From Nostoc sp. CHAB 5824 (GTDB lineage Bacteria > Cyanobacteriota > Cyanobacteriia > Cyanobacteriales > Nostocaceae): a stretch of 64,000 nt of DNA. The position numbers and the translations under genes were made by a program. This document shows, one piece after another, positions 1 through 9,362 of this stretch; position 1 is the first letter of the stretch; every line of letters begins with the position of its first letter. A model generated the notes under the pieces. It was not told where the DNA came from, ran no database searches, and worked only from the letters and a program-made list of their open reading frames with translations. The stretch spans positions 124,001 through 188,000 of the forward strand of contig NZ_JAIVFT010000008.1 of assembly GCF_020829665.1 (NCBI RefSeq). Reading direction: 5' to 3'.

Positions 1-264
1 GTTTGGTACAGATTCTAAGGTGAAAATTCGATTTGATGTCATAGCTGAAACCAACTCCCGACTGACGTTGACGTTGGCATAATCGATTACACCTAATCGT
101 AAGTTATGAACGTCAGGATTGAGAATAAAGCCATACAGTAATAATTGGATTGTCGGCGGGACAACTAACAATACAATTAATTGCTTATTACGGATAATTT
201 GATTGATTTCTTTCCGCATTAATGCCCAAAATGGACTATCAAATAATCGCTGAATAACTTTCAT
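1..264 (-). CDS. ABC-2 type permease, YbhR-like (partial, runs off left edge)
   Basis: An ATG at 264 opens a minus-strand frame of 88 codons that leaves the window without a stop. A basic N-terminus is followed by a hydrophobic helix at about residues 28-48 (containing LLVVPPTIQLLLYGF) and then a polar, probably external, segment. This is the N-terminal plan of ABC-2 (DrrB/YhhJ/YbhR) permeases. It lies 71 bp downstream of the other permease (336..1439), so the two probably form the heterodimeric membrane part of one exporter powered by 1540..3522. Only the N-terminal quarter is visible; family is confident, exact orthology is inferred from gene order. Confidence 0.85.
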   Translation of the reverse strand, partial: MKVIQRLFDSPFWALMRKEINQIIRNKQLIVLLVVPPTIQLLLYGFILNPDVHNLRLGVIDYANVNVSRELVSAMTSNRIFTLESVPN

Positions 265-335
265 AAATGGGGATTGATAAGATCAAATTAGGAATTAAAA
301 ATAACGAAAAATTAACTTTAATTTTTGGAAATTTC

Positions 336-1439
336 TTAACTAGATAACTGCATTCGACTTAAGGCTCGGCGTGATACGTTGAAAAATACTAATCCCAAAG
401 CTGCAAGCATGATTAAATCAAACCAAACTCCGGCAAATCCTGTACCGCGCACGAAAGAATCACGAGTAATATCAATGTAATAACGCGCCGGAACTACATT
501 AGGTGCTAGTGATAAGGGGAAAGGAATATTATTGAGGGGATAAATAAAGCCTGAGAGTAATAAGGATGTGATAAAACCTACGAGGGAAACGCCTTGTACA
601 GCAGCATTTTGATTACTACTGCGGACTCCTAAAAGTAAACCGAAAAGAACACTATCTGTTAAAAATAGTAAAGTACCAATTAGTAATGTTATAGGGTTGC
701 CAACTATGCCAACTCGGAAAATAATTGAGCCTAATATCATAACTATTAATGTCTCGGCGATCGCAATTAGTAAATATGCTAATCCTTTACCAAGTAATAG
801 TTCTGTGGCGCTAATACTAGAAGCGTAGACTTGTAAAATTGTACCTTTTTCTTTTTCTCGTACCATTGCGATCGCGGACAGCAATGAAGGAAAAATCCAC
901 AATATAACACCGTAAGTTCCCGGCACAATATACAGCGATTCTAATCTCCCAGGATTAAACCATAAACGCATTCGTACTGTAATACTAGTAGCAGGTAGAA
1001 GTCGATGCTCCTGCATAAAAAAGTTTGTGACTCTTTGAATACTATTTCTAATTACACGGGCATTGTTAACATCAGTTGCATCGATTAATACTTGCACATT
1101 TGTACTTCTATCTGCTTGAATATCGCGGTTAAATTCCGGCGGAATAATTACAGCAGCTTTGGCGATTCCTTTATCTATAGCATCGCGTATCGGATTACCA
1201 CCAGACCATTGTTTAGGTATAAATTGATTAGTAGCATACAATCTTTCAATATAGCTGCTACTTAGGTTTGTGTGGTTGAAATCTTGCACAATTAAGGGAA
1301 TATTTTTACTCTCCAATCTAATAGCAAAACCAAAAACTAGTAAGGTGATGAATGGCAATAAAAATGCTAACGCCAATGTCAGGCGATCGCGGCGAAATTG
1401 AGCTATTTCTTTTACACATTGAGCAAGAATTCTTTTCAT
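336..1439 (-). CDS. ABC-2 type permease, YbhS-like
   Basis: This 367-aa inner-membrane protein is one permease subunit of the efflux ABC operon. It has one N-terminal helix (about residues 20-42), a long periplasmic domain (about 45-175), and then five to six helices, the standard ABC-2 layout. The segment REKEKGTILQVYASSISATE around residue 193 is the cytoplasmic coupling region typical of the family. The gene starts 100 bp after the ATPase stop; that gap holds a short G-rich direct repeat. Gene order (adaptor, double ATPase, two permeases) is that of E. coli ybhGFSR. The family is confident; the substrate (drug, Na+ or other) cannot be read from sequence. Confidence 0.9.
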   Translation of the reverse strand: MKRILAQCVKEIAQFRRDRLTLALAFLLPFITLLVFGFAIRLESKNIPLIVQDFNHTNLSSSYIERLYATNQFIPKQWSGGNPIRDAIDKGIAKAAVIIPPEFNRDIQADRSTNVQVLIDATDVNNARVIRNSIQRVTNFFMQEHRLLPATSITVRMRLWFNPGRLESLYIVPGTYGVILWIFPSLLSAIAMVREKEKGTILQVYASSISATELLLGKGLAYLLIAIAETLIVMILGSIIFRVGIVGNPITLLIGTLLFLTDSVLFGLLLGVRSSNQNAAVQGVSLVGFITSLLLSGFIYPLNNIPFPLSLAPNVVPARYYIDITRDSFVRGTGFAGVWFDLIMLAALGLVFFNVSRRALSRMQLSS

Positions 1440-1539
1440 ATATACTAGATAGTGTTTTTAAACGCAGAGGGGCGCGGAGGTTAACGCAGAGGAACGCGGA
1501 GTTTTTCGGGAGAGAATTTGCTATATGACTACTACCTTG

Positions 1540-3522
1540 TTATCTTTGCGATCGCTGTACTATGCCGATAAAAGCATCTTCTAAAGAAAAGGGAATGGGA
1601 CGTAGAGAATTGATGGTAATTTGATTGGCTTCTAAAAGTTGAATTAATTGATTTATTTCTTGTTCAGGGTGATCGAGAACAACGTGTAAACTATCAGCGA
1701 AAATCGAGATGCGCCAAGACTCGAAGTATTGTTTGAGTAACTTGGAAGCAACTTGGTTTTGATTGACGATGATTTCTATTAGTTGTCCTGGTTGCGATGC
1801 TTTGACAGAACTTGGCGAACCTTCGGCGACGGTTTCTCCTGCAACCATAAAACTCATGCGGTTGCACTGTTCAGCTTCTTCTAAATAGTGTGTTGTCACT
1901 AAAATTGCTGTACCGTTGCGGGCAAAATCATTAATTAGTTTCCAAAACTGGCGACGCGCTAAAGGATCTACCCCCGATGTTGGTTCATCTAAAAATAAAA
2001 TATCTGGTTCGTGCATCACGCAAGCACCGAAAGCGACTCGCTGTTTCCAACCACCTGGTAGCTGTCCAGTAATCATATTTGCTTGTCTTTCCAAGCCACA
2101 GGTAGCAATTACCCAATCAATTTTTTCCCGTCGGAGTTTACGAGGTACGCCATAAACTCCGCTATAAAATTCTAGATTTTGCAGAATAGTTAAATCGTCA
2201 TAAAGGGTGAATTTTTGACTCATGTAACCAATGCGTCGCCGTAAGTCTGCACTGCGTAGATTTCCGGTTTCACCACCCAAGGAAATTTCACCACCACTTG
2301 CTTCTAGCAAACCGCACAGCATCTTAATAGTGGTGGTTTTTCCAGCACCGTTAGCACCTAACAGCCCAAAGATTTCGCCATAGCGAACTTCGACGTTGAC
2401 ATCTTTAACGGCTTGAAACTTGCCAAAAATACGACTCAGGTTGTGAGCATATATTGCTAGTGAAGAGACAGAGAAAGCATCTGTCCCTTCATTCTCTTTG
2501 TCCCCTTGTCCTCTTTTCCGAGAACGGGGGAATGGGAAAAACTGCGGTGCTGAACCTTGTTGTCGCAGCCGCGTGACAAAGACGTTTTCTAATGTAGGTT
2601 CGCCATGCTCGATACTGGGAAAAGGTAACTGATGTTGTTGCAGTAATTCGCGGACTTGGGTTTCGCCGGAACTGATATCTTGAACTAGGACATCCAAGCG
2701 ATCGCCAAAAGTCTGCACATCTACTATATTTGTCTGGTCACTCTGGGATAGTATTTCTTCTGTAGCTTCCAGGTTGGCTGTTCGTACTTCTAAACGATGT
2801 AAGCCTAAATTAGTCCGTAAGTCTACGGGTGTGCCAATTTCATGAATTTGCCCACCATACATCAAAGCCACGCGGTGACAGCGTTCAGCTTCGTCTAGGT
2901 ATGGTGTAGCAACTACAATTGTCATTCCCTCGGCTGACAATTCCCCCAGCACATCCCAAAATTCCCGCCGGGAAACTGGATCGACACCAGTGGTAGGTTC
3001 ATCTAGTAATAAGACTTCTGGTTGCGAAACCAAAGCACAACACAGCGCCAGCTTTTGTTTCATCCCACCAGAAAGTTGTCCCGCCAAGCGATCGCCAAAT
3101 CGATCCAAATCCATTAATTTTAAATATTTATGGCGGCGTTTCTCTAATAAATCGTCTGGTACTTGCCGCAACCCACCTGCATAACGCAAGTTTTCATCAA
3201 TACTCAAATCCAAATACAACGAAAACTGTTGAGTGAGATAACCTGTCATTAATCGCGCATCTCGTGCAGGCTGATTAAATATTTGCACCTCTCCCGCCGT
3301 CACTTCCATCACACCGCCCAAAATGTGAAAGGTGCTAGTTTTCCCCGCACCATCAGGCCCAATTAATCCAAACAGTTCACCTTTATTAACATTCAAATCA
3401 ATTCCCCGTACAGCAGCTAAGTTTCCATAGTGCTTGTGCAAGCCATGAACTTTAATTGCTGTGGTGGGCAGACTAGATGGTTGCGGTAAGTTTGCAGAGA
3501 AAGTAGTAATTTGCTGTTTCAT
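1540..3522 (-). CDS. Tandem-domain ABC ATPase, YbhF-like
   Basis: This 660-aa cytoplasmic protein carries two fused nucleotide-binding domains and should power the two neighbouring permeases. Domain 1 (about 20-310) has Walker A GPDGAGKTS, signature LSGGMKQ and Walker B LLLDEPTTGVDP. Domain 2 (about 355-655) has Walker A GANGAGKTT, a slightly altered signature LPGGWKQ and Walker B ILFLDEPTSGVDP. A charged linker of about 25 residues rich in K, R and E joins them. Two fused NBDs plus the HlyD partner are the hallmark of YbhF/RbbA-type exporters. Its ATG overlaps the adaptor's TGA by 4 bp (ATGA), so the two are translationally coupled. Confidence 0.94.
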   Translation of the reverse strand: MKQQITTFSANLPQPSSLPTTAIKVHGLHKHYGNLAAVRGIDLNVNKGELFGLIGPDGAGKTSTFHILGGVMEVTAGEVQIFNQPARDARLMTGYLTQQFSLYLDLSIDENLRYAGGLRQVPDDLLEKRRHKYLKLMDLDRFGDRLAGQLSGGMKQKLALCCALVSQPEVLLLDEPTTGVDPVSRREFWDVLGELSAEGMTIVVATPYLDEAERCHRVALMYGGQIHEIGTPVDLRTNLGLHRLEVRTANLEATEEILSQSDQTNIVDVQTFGDRLDVLVQDISSGETQVRELLQQHQLPFPSIEHGEPTLENVFVTRLRQQGSAPQFFPFPRSRKRGQGDKENEGTDAFSVSSLAIYAHNLSRIFGKFQAVKDVNVEVRYGEIFGLLGANGAGKTTTIKMLCGLLEASGGEISLGGETGNLRSADLRRRIGYMSQKFTLYDDLTILQNLEFYSGVYGVPRKLRREKIDWVIATCGLERQANMITGQLPGGWKQRVAFGACVMHEPDILFLDEPTSGVDPLARRQFWKLINDFARNGTAILVTTHYLEEAEQCNRMSFMVAGETVAEGSPSSVKASQPGQLIEIIVNQNQVASKLLKQYFESWRISIFADSLHVVLDHPEQEINQLIQLLEANQITINSLRPIPFSLEDAFIGIVQRSQR

Positions 3523-4949
3523 TCCCTTCTACCTCCTGCCCCCTCTCCCCCAATCCCCACTCCGTGGGGGCCCCGAGTCCCCCCGCCTCCTGCCTTCAAA
3601 TTAATTTCGGCATCTGCTGGCATTCCCATTTTGGCGCAGGGTAAATCTGATTCAGTATAGGGATTTTCGGGGTTAAAGCAGCTATCAGGGTTTTGAATTT
3701 TGATCCGAATTCCTACTACTTGTCTGACTCTATCTTTTTGAAAGTAAATATTCTCTGGTGTAAATGAAGCTTGCGGATCGATGGCAATTACTTTACCTTC
3801 TAGTGGTTTGTCCGGGGCAGAATCAATCAAGATTTTCGTTGTTTGTCCTAAACGCACTTTGCCAATATCGCCTTCGGGAATAAAACCTCTAAAATACACT
3901 GTTTTGGGGTCAACAATTGTCAAAATATTAGTCTGACTGCTAACTACTGCACCCGGTTCGACGCTACGGGCAGTCACTACTCCATCTAAAGGGCTAACTA
4001 CATTCAAATCTTTTTTGGAGTCTGCAATCTGGGTAAGGATTTGCTGCTTTGATGCTTGGGCATCTTTGACTTTGGCACGGGCAGAGCTAACTTTCGCCTG
4101 GGCAGATTTAAGTTGAGCATCACTTTGCTGCTGCTTTCTGACTAATGCTGTTAACTGGGCGTTACGAATGTCAGGATTGAAACCTGTAGTTTTAACTTGA
4201 GTAAACGCCCCTGACGTAGCACTTAACTGTTGACGTTCGGCATTAACTGCTGCAACTCGTGCTTCTAGGGTTGCTATTGCTGTATCTAGAGTAGTTTGTG
4301 CTTGGTCAAATTGTTGTTGATTGATCGCCCCTTCTTTAACTAATTGGGCATAGCGATCGCGGTTGATTTTTGCTAAATTAACTTCTGCTACTGCTTGCTT
4401 AACTTGCGCTTGTGCTTGCACTAATGTGGCTTTGGCTGCTGCTACATTTGATTTTGCCTGCTCAATTCTTCCTTGGGTATCCCCTTGGGACTGCTGCAAA
4501 TTCAATTTGGCTTCGCTAATTTGGCTGTTAATTTCCTGAGTTTCTCTGGCGACTCGTTCGACATCTGAAATCGCTTGCTGTTCATCATACTTAGCAGATG
4601 TCACTCTCGCTTCGGCACCATGCAGTTGATCTTGCAACAATTGATCGTCTGTGTTGTCTAACTTAATTAACTTTTGCCCCTTTTTAACTGCTACTCCTTC
4701 CCGCACGGCAATTGACTCAATTCTTCCAGAACGCTTGATCCCAATTTCGGTTTCATAGCCCTCAATCCGTCCGCTAACTTGCAACACATTGGCTGATACT
4801 TGCGGTTGACTGCGCCACACAGCGTAGCCAATGCCACCTACCACCAGCAGCACCCCAATCAGTAAAGGAATCGGTTTCTTACGGCGCTGCTGCTTCGATA
4901 CTGGGGCAGCTGTGAGATTTTCCGGGGATGTCGGGATAGTATGAGTCAT
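3519..4949 (-). CDS. HlyD/MFP-family efflux adaptor, YbhG-like
   Basis: This 476-aa periplasmic adaptor should link the ABC exporter to an outer-membrane channel. A single N-terminal anchor (about residues 28-46, PLLIGVLLVVGGIGYAVW) is followed by a lipoyl/biotinyl half-motif, a long Ala/Gln-rich alpha-helical hairpin (about 100-310), the second lipoyl half (SPLDGVVTARSVEPGAVV) and a beta-barrel region. The last roughly 25 residues are a Gly/Arg-rich tail encoded by a C-rich stretch (3530-3595) that looks like dispersed repeat DNA rather than family sequence. It is the first gene of the operon, divergent from the TetR gene at 5071. Confidence 0.92.
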   Translation of the reverse strand: MTHTIPTSPENLTAAPVSKQQRRKKPIPLLIGVLLVVGGIGYAVWRSQPQVSANVLQVSGRIEGYETEIGIKRSGRIESIAVREGVAVKKGQKLIKLDNTDDQLLQDQLHGAEARVTSAKYDEQQAISDVERVARETQEINSQISEAKLNLQQSQGDTQGRIEQAKSNVAAAKATLVQAQAQVKQAVAEVNLAKINRDRYAQLVKEGAINQQQFDQAQTTLDTAIATLEARVAAVNAERQQLSATSGAFTQVKTTGFNPDIRNAQLTALVRKQQQSDAQLKSAQAKVSSARAKVKDAQASKQQILTQIADSKKDLNVVSPLDGVVTARSVEPGAVVSSQTNILTIVDPKTVYFRGFIPEGDIGKVRLGQTTKILIDSAPDKPLEGKVIAIDPQASFTPENIYFQKDRVRQVVGIRIKIQNPDSCFNPENPYTESDLPCAKMGMPADAEINLKAGGGGTRGPHGVGIGGEGAGGRRE

Positions 4950-5012
4950 GGTAGCACCCTGGATTGCGAAAATATTTTGTAGACAAGAATCGAAAATTTT
5001 AAATTCTTTGTC

Positions 5013-5037
5013 ATCATACTAGACTGTCTAGTATGAT
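5013..5037. promoter_or_regulatory. Candidate TetR operator palindrome
   Basis: A perfect inverted repeat with 12-bp arms (ATCATACTAGAC and GTCTAGTATGAT) around one central T lies in the 121-bp gap between the divergent adaptor gene (start 4949) and the tetR gene (start 5071). Size and symmetry are typical of a site for two TetR-family dimers or one extended dimer. It probably covers both promoters, so the regulator would control itself and the efflux operon. Function is inferred from position and symmetry. Confidence 0.82.
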
Positions 5038-5070
5038 ATTACAAGATATACGTCAAAAAATTTACTATTC

Positions 5071-5700
5071 ATGCCCAAAAACCCTACTTCCCAACTAGAA
5101 AATCCTTTACCTGTTATCACTCAAAAGCAAGAGCAAATTTTGCAAGGAGCTATACGGGTATTTTTGAAGGAGGGTTACGCTAAAACAAGTATGGATCGTA
5201 TCAGCGCGTCGGCTGGAGTGTCGAAGCAAACGGTATACAGTCACTTTCAAGATAAAGAAGGGCTGTTTAAAGCGTTGATAGAACGGTTAACGCTCGCTTG
5301 TTTTCAAAGCATTTTTAGCATAGAAGAATTGCACGGTGAACCAGCAATTTTGTTACGTCAAGTTGCTGAAATCTATTTAACTAAAGTCGCTGATAATCCC
5401 GATCATTTGGCATTGTTGCGTTTGATTATCACCGAGTCACAAAACTTTCCGGAATTAGCCAAACTTTATACTCAAACTGTTGTAAAACGTGGTCGGCAAA
5501 TACTGAGTCAGTATTTCGCATCTCATCCAGAATTAGGAATTACTGACTCAGAAGCAATGGCTCACATTTTTTTTGGTTCGCTGGTATCCTACGTAATTGT
5601 ACAAGAAATTTTGTATGGAAAGGAACTTGTGTTTTTATCACGCGATCGCCTGCTAGACAGCTTAATGAACGTGGTCATGAGCCAGTCCTTAAATACGTAG
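5071..5700 (+). CDS. TetR/AcrR-family transcriptional regulator
   Basis: This 209-aa protein has an N-terminal TetR helix-turn-helix (about residues 22-68; recognition region ISASAGVSKQTVYSHF, then DKEGLFKALI) and an all-helical C-terminal ligand domain resembling the AefR/TetR_C set. It is transcribed away from the efflux operon, and the palindrome at 5013..5037 sits 34 bp upstream of its ATG. The arrangement mirrors cecR (ybiH)-ybhGFSR of enterobacteria. Repression of the operon relieved by a toxic compound is the likely mode; the ligand is unknown. Confidence 0.93.
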   Translation: MPKNPTSQLENPLPVITQKQEQILQGAIRVFLKEGYAKTSMDRISASAGVSKQTVYSHFQDKEGLFKALIERLTLACFQSIFSIEELHGEPAILLRQVAEIYLTKVADNPDHLALLRLIITESQNFPELAKLYTQTVVKRGRQILSQYFASHPELGITDSEAMAHIFFGSLVSYVIVQEILYGKELVFLSRDRLLDSLMNVVMSQSLNT

Positions 5701-5827
5701 GGTAAATAACAGTACTACACCCGCCATCCTCCGACACCATCAGATTCTACCACAACTACCACAATTTGATATCAGGAGCTATCACCGAAATCGGAGTGTA
5801 GGAAAACTTAAAAAGTATGAGTATCTC

Positions 5828-7200
5828 CTAAACTCTCACCCATATCAACACCTTGGGATCTTTATCATAGCGATAGGTAAAGCCGTCCCTAGTAATAATA
5901 GATTCCCCTTTACTTGCCTTACTTCTAATAGTAGTAACAAAATAGTACGTTAATGCATTCATTTCTTTATGAGACAACCCTTCGACTGTGCTTATTTCTG
6001 CTTGAATTAAGAATTTATCTTGAGAAGAATCATCTATTTTTATTTGAGAATTTGTGGAAGGAATAGTGACAATTGCTTTTTGAGTCCGATAATCCTGCAC
6101 AGTCACAAGTTGCCAACTGGAATCTTGTGAAAGTTCCAGAACCCATTGATGATAATTAAATAGGCTTTCTCGATGCCCAACACTGATAAATGTTGTTTTC
6201 GTTGATTGTAACTGTTGATATAACCTTCCTTCATTTTGCAAATCCAAAGCACTCGTTGCTTCATCTAATATAGTAAAGCTAGGATGAGTAACTAAAAGTC
6301 GTGCAAAAGCCAGGCGTTGTTGTTCTCCTATGGATAATATATTTTCCCAAGGAACTTCTGTATCGAAGCCATCAACTCGACTTAGCAAGTTTTACAAGTT
6401 TACTTGTTGCAAAACTTCTTTGAGTTCTGTGTCCATCATCTGACGATTCGTATTAGGATAAAGTAACTGTTCGCGCAAAGTTCCTAGAATTATATAAGGT
6501 ATAAGGACGTTGTGGCAAAAATAGGACTTCTTCTAGGGGAGGCCGTACCAGACGACCAGTTCCCGCATTCCACAAACCAGCGATCGCTCGCAATAAAGAA
6601 CTTTTACCTCGACCACTAGGTCCTATAATTAATAAACCTTCTCCTGGTTGAACGGACAACGACAAGTCTTCGACGATTACCTGCTCATAGTTAGGCGTTT
6701 GTAAGGTGACATTCTCAAATGCGAGATGATTTTCTTCTACTGTTTTAATAGTATAGAACTTACGCATTGATAAAGAATACTAAACATGCATAAGTTTAAA
6801 AACCACATCTTTCGTAAGGGCACAGCATTGCTGTGCCCCTACAGCATGGTCTATTTACGATCGCAGGATAATTAAGAAAAGTCTGAAAAAACGTATTTTC
6901 GTTAACTCACATTATGATGCATTTGTACAGTGCGTAAGTCCTATAGTAGTTACATTCTGTGGCTGTTTGGTAACAGCTTCCAAAGCATCTGAGAACTCAG
7001 ATAAACGCTCAACGTAACTCGAAAAATTTCCGGAAGTGCCAACCAAATTCACGGATTAGTTCTCCCAAAGCTGTGGCAAACATATAGCTAGCGAAAGCAG
7101 CTTGTCCAACTTGACCGAAATCAATTTCATTTCTAATAGATAAAGGTGCAAGTACTAACAACGGAAAAAATTCAATAGCCGACTGATATCCTCTGTTAAA
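5828..7200 (-). pseudogene. Decayed SbmA/BacA-type ABC exporter (fused permease-ATPase)
   Basis: Read right to left, the remains start with a piece of the membrane domain (near 7195: QSAIEFFPLLVLAP), continue with SSYVERLSEFSDALEAVTKQ, then an ATPase with Walker A GPSGRGKSS, Q-loop LFLPQRPY, signature LSIGEQQR and Walker B FTILDEATSALD. At least four lesions separate them: a 4-bp tandem duplication (TTGG twice, near 7050), a MITE (6754..6943), a 7-bp tandem duplication (CCTTATA twice on the coding strand, near 6500) and an in-frame TAA at 6392..6394. Removing these restores one frame. The N-terminus is missing at about 7200. Such exporters often accompany cyanobacterial NRPS clusters. Confidence 0.88.
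6754..6943. mobile_element. MITE, GGACTTACGCA family, copy A
   Basis: The 190-bp element has 13-bp terminal inverted repeats with one mismatch (TAGAACTTACGCA at left, TGCGTAAGTCCTA at right) and is flanked on both sides by TAGTA, a 5-bp target duplication. Excising the element plus one TAGTA rejoins the exporter frame as VTTIKTVEENHLAFENV, which proves the insertion. The core carries a 29-bp palindrome (6814..6842) also found in other element families of this window. No transposase is encoded, so a relative elsewhere must mobilise it. Confidence 0.9.
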
Positions 7201-7202
7201 AA

Positions 7203-7829
7203 TTTCGTTATCTCTCTCCCATCAATCTTACGTTCAGTCTTGGTATTGTATAGGCACAACTTTCGCCTTCCAACTGATGCAGAAACCACAGGCGTTCCTG
7301 TGCCCAAGATAGAGGTATGTCTGTGCCTCTAGAAACGGGCGCGATCGCCGGAAGCATAAGACTCGAAGCAGTTTGAAGTTACGTTAGGATCGCTTCACTT
7401 AACTGGGCGATCGTCGGTGATTTCAATAAACACTGTACGGGTAAAGAAATCTGGAAAGCTGAGTTAATCCGTGACATTACTTGAGTAACTAGCAGGGAAT
7501 TCCCCCTAACTCAAAAAAGTTGTCGTGAATGCCTGTAATCGGAGATTTGGGTTTCCATACTTGACGATAAAACCAGTCGGGAATGGTGTTGGCGTTACCC
7601 AGTAATATATCAATCTGTTTAATAATTGGTTTAAACTCACCTGTATTGAAGCGCTGGCTAAGTTGCGATCGCTGGATTTTGCCAATGGCAGTTTTGGGAA
7701 TAATTTCTTTATTTACTGGAATCAAATAATCTGGATTTACTCCCACCTTGTTAACAACTTTGCTGCGAATTTCCTTGAGAAGAGTGACTAAACTGGCATG
7801 ATCAGAAAGGGGAGTATTGAAAATTCAAG
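7203..7829 (-). pseudogene. Fragment of NRPS/FAAL module (adenylation C-end, carrier, start of condensation domain)
   Basis: On the minus strand the frame from 7829 reads the C-terminal subdomain of an acyl-AMP ligase/adenylation enzyme (core A10 motif IPKTAIGKIQRSQL; then LLGNANTIPDWFYRQVW), followed by the carrier motif DNFFELGG. One base is missing in the last Gly codon (near 7500). In the next frame the carrier continues as LLVTQVMSRINSAFQISLPV, meets a TAA after SEAILT, and then shows the condensation C1 motif PLSWAQERLWFLHQLEG. It ends abruptly near 7205, next to the exporter fragment. This is a deletion relic of a lipopeptide-type NRPS gene. Confidence 0.85.
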
Positions 7830-7912
7830 CCAAGCAATCGCTAGTTAACCCACAAATTAGTTTTATGTTTTAAAGTAGAAAGTAGTTTGATTGAAAATGT
7901 TTGTTACTACCA

Positions 7913-8305
7913 ATGAAAGTTTTAGGTTTAGTCCTGCCAGTCCTGTTGCTGCTAGGCACGCCTGCTATGGCAGTTGAGTTGAAAGGGCAAAATATTGATG
8001 GTCAAAAGCTGCCTGCTAGAGCTTACTATTATGCAACTGGTGGTCTCTACAAAGTTCAGGTAAGCTTTCACAACAAACGAGCCACAATTTACTTTGACGA
8101 CGGCAACCAAACAACCATACAGTTAAACCAACAAGTGATCGCTGACTCAAACAATATTGAAGGTTTTGGAAAACTAGGGCAATATCCTTTAAATAGCACA
8201 TTCAGTGTTGGCTTGGTGTATGACAATAATTGGCTCGGCAGCAGTGATAGTCAATTGCAACAATCCAATCCACTAGAAGGGTTGTGGAAAATTAGTTTGG
8301 AGTGA
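7913..8305 (+). CDS. Secreted protein of unknown function
   Basis: The 130-aa product starts with a clear Sec signal peptide (MKVLGLVLPVLLLLGTPAMA, cleavage after AMA), followed by about 110 residues of polar, Gln/Asn-rich, beta-prone sequence with no cysteines. I chose ATG 7913 over an in-frame TTG at 7901 because it gives a compact signal peptide. I do not recognise the family. The stop lies 6 bp before the next gene's ATG (8312), so it is probably co-transcribed with the hydrolase. Confidence 0.75.
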   Translation: MKVLGLVLPVLLLLGTPAMAVELKGQNIDGQKLPARAYYYATGGLYKVQVSFHNKRATIYFDDGNQTTIQLNQQVIADSNNIEGFGKLGQYPLNSTFSVGLVYDNNWLGSSDSQLQQSNPLEGLWKISLE

Positions 8306-8311
8306 ATACTA

Positions 8312-9208
8312 ATGTTTCCTAATTTTCTGCCATCACAAGTTAATCAACTAACAGACCCAAAAGCGATCGCTTTCGGACAAAGTATTGAGAGAACTGCTCT
8401 TGAAACCTCCCTCAGTCAACACCCAATCCTTACAACATACGTTCACAAAGGTAAAGGAGGAACACCAATTGTACTGCTGCACGGCTTCGACAGTTCCATC
8501 CTTGAGTTCCGTCTTCTTTTCCCATTACTTGCCGCTCAAAATGAAACATGGGCAGTAGATTTGTTAGGTTTTGGCTTTACACAAAGGCAAAAAGAAATAA
8601 TCTACAGTCCAACTACAATCAAAATTCACCTTTATAACTTTTGGAAAACTTTAATCAACAGACCGATAATACTAGTAGGTGCATCAATGGGAGGGGCAAC
8701 TGCAATTGATTTTACTCTCACTTACCCTCAAGTTGTAAAATCATTAGTATTGATTAATAGTTTAGGTTACACTTGCGCTCCTGCTTTTAGCAAATACTTG
8801 TTTCCTCCTTTTGACTTTTTTGCTGTAGAATACCTACGTCAACGCCACATTTTGGCATTAAATTTATGTAGTAGTTTACCTAATTTAGATACCAAAATCC
8901 TTTTGGCTATTCAGTGCGCTATGTTACATCAAGAAATGCCTGGTTGGCATGATGCCATGATTTCTTATGTCAGAACTGGGGGTTATAGCGACTTGGCAAA
9001 TAGAATTGCCCAAGTTGATAAACCAACACTGATTTTATGGGGAGAAGCTGATGATATGCTCCCACTTGAAGATGCAGAAAAGTTTCAGCAAGACATTGGG
9101 AATTCTCAATTAATAAAACTCAATAATTGCGGTCACGCCCCCCAAATTGAACAGCCCCAAATGACCTCTAAACATATTTTTTACTTTCTGAATAATGGTA
9201 ACTTTTAA
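8312..9208 (+). CDS. Alpha/beta-fold hydrolase
   Basis: The 298-aa protein has the alpha/beta-hydrolase oxyanion segment VLLHGFDSS (about 55-62), the nucleophile elbow GASMGG with Ser125, the acid in ILWGEADDMLP (about 248) and the catalytic His in NNCGHAPQIEQ (about 275). No signal peptide is visible, so it is probably cytoplasmic. It follows the secreted protein gene with a 6-bp gap, suggesting a two-gene operon. Substrate is unknown; similar cyanobacterial proteins are annotated only as hydrolases. Confidence 0.9.
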   Translation: MFPNFLPSQVNQLTDPKAIAFGQSIERTALETSLSQHPILTTYVHKGKGGTPIVLLHGFDSSILEFRLLFPLLAAQNETWAVDLLGFGFTQRQKEIIYSPTTIKIHLYNFWKTLINRPIILVGASMGGATAIDFTLTYPQVVKSLVLINSLGYTCAPAFSKYLFPPFDFFAVEYLRQRHILALNLCSSLPNLDTKILLAIQCAMLHQEMPGWHDAMISYVRTGGYSDLANRIAQVDKPTLILWGEADDMLPLEDAEKFQQDIGNSQLIKLNNCGHAPQIEQPQMTSKHIFYFLNNGNF

Positions 9209-9362
9209 TTAGGTTTAAAGTGGATTTATAGCCATCAGTAAAAAGCTAAGGTTACTGGGTTTGAGGAAATTCCATTCCTTTCCCCTTTACCCGCAACCCC
9301 ATTCCCCCACAACTGCTAGAAGTCTATAGAGTTGGTCGTGAACCTTCAACCAAGTACCATCT

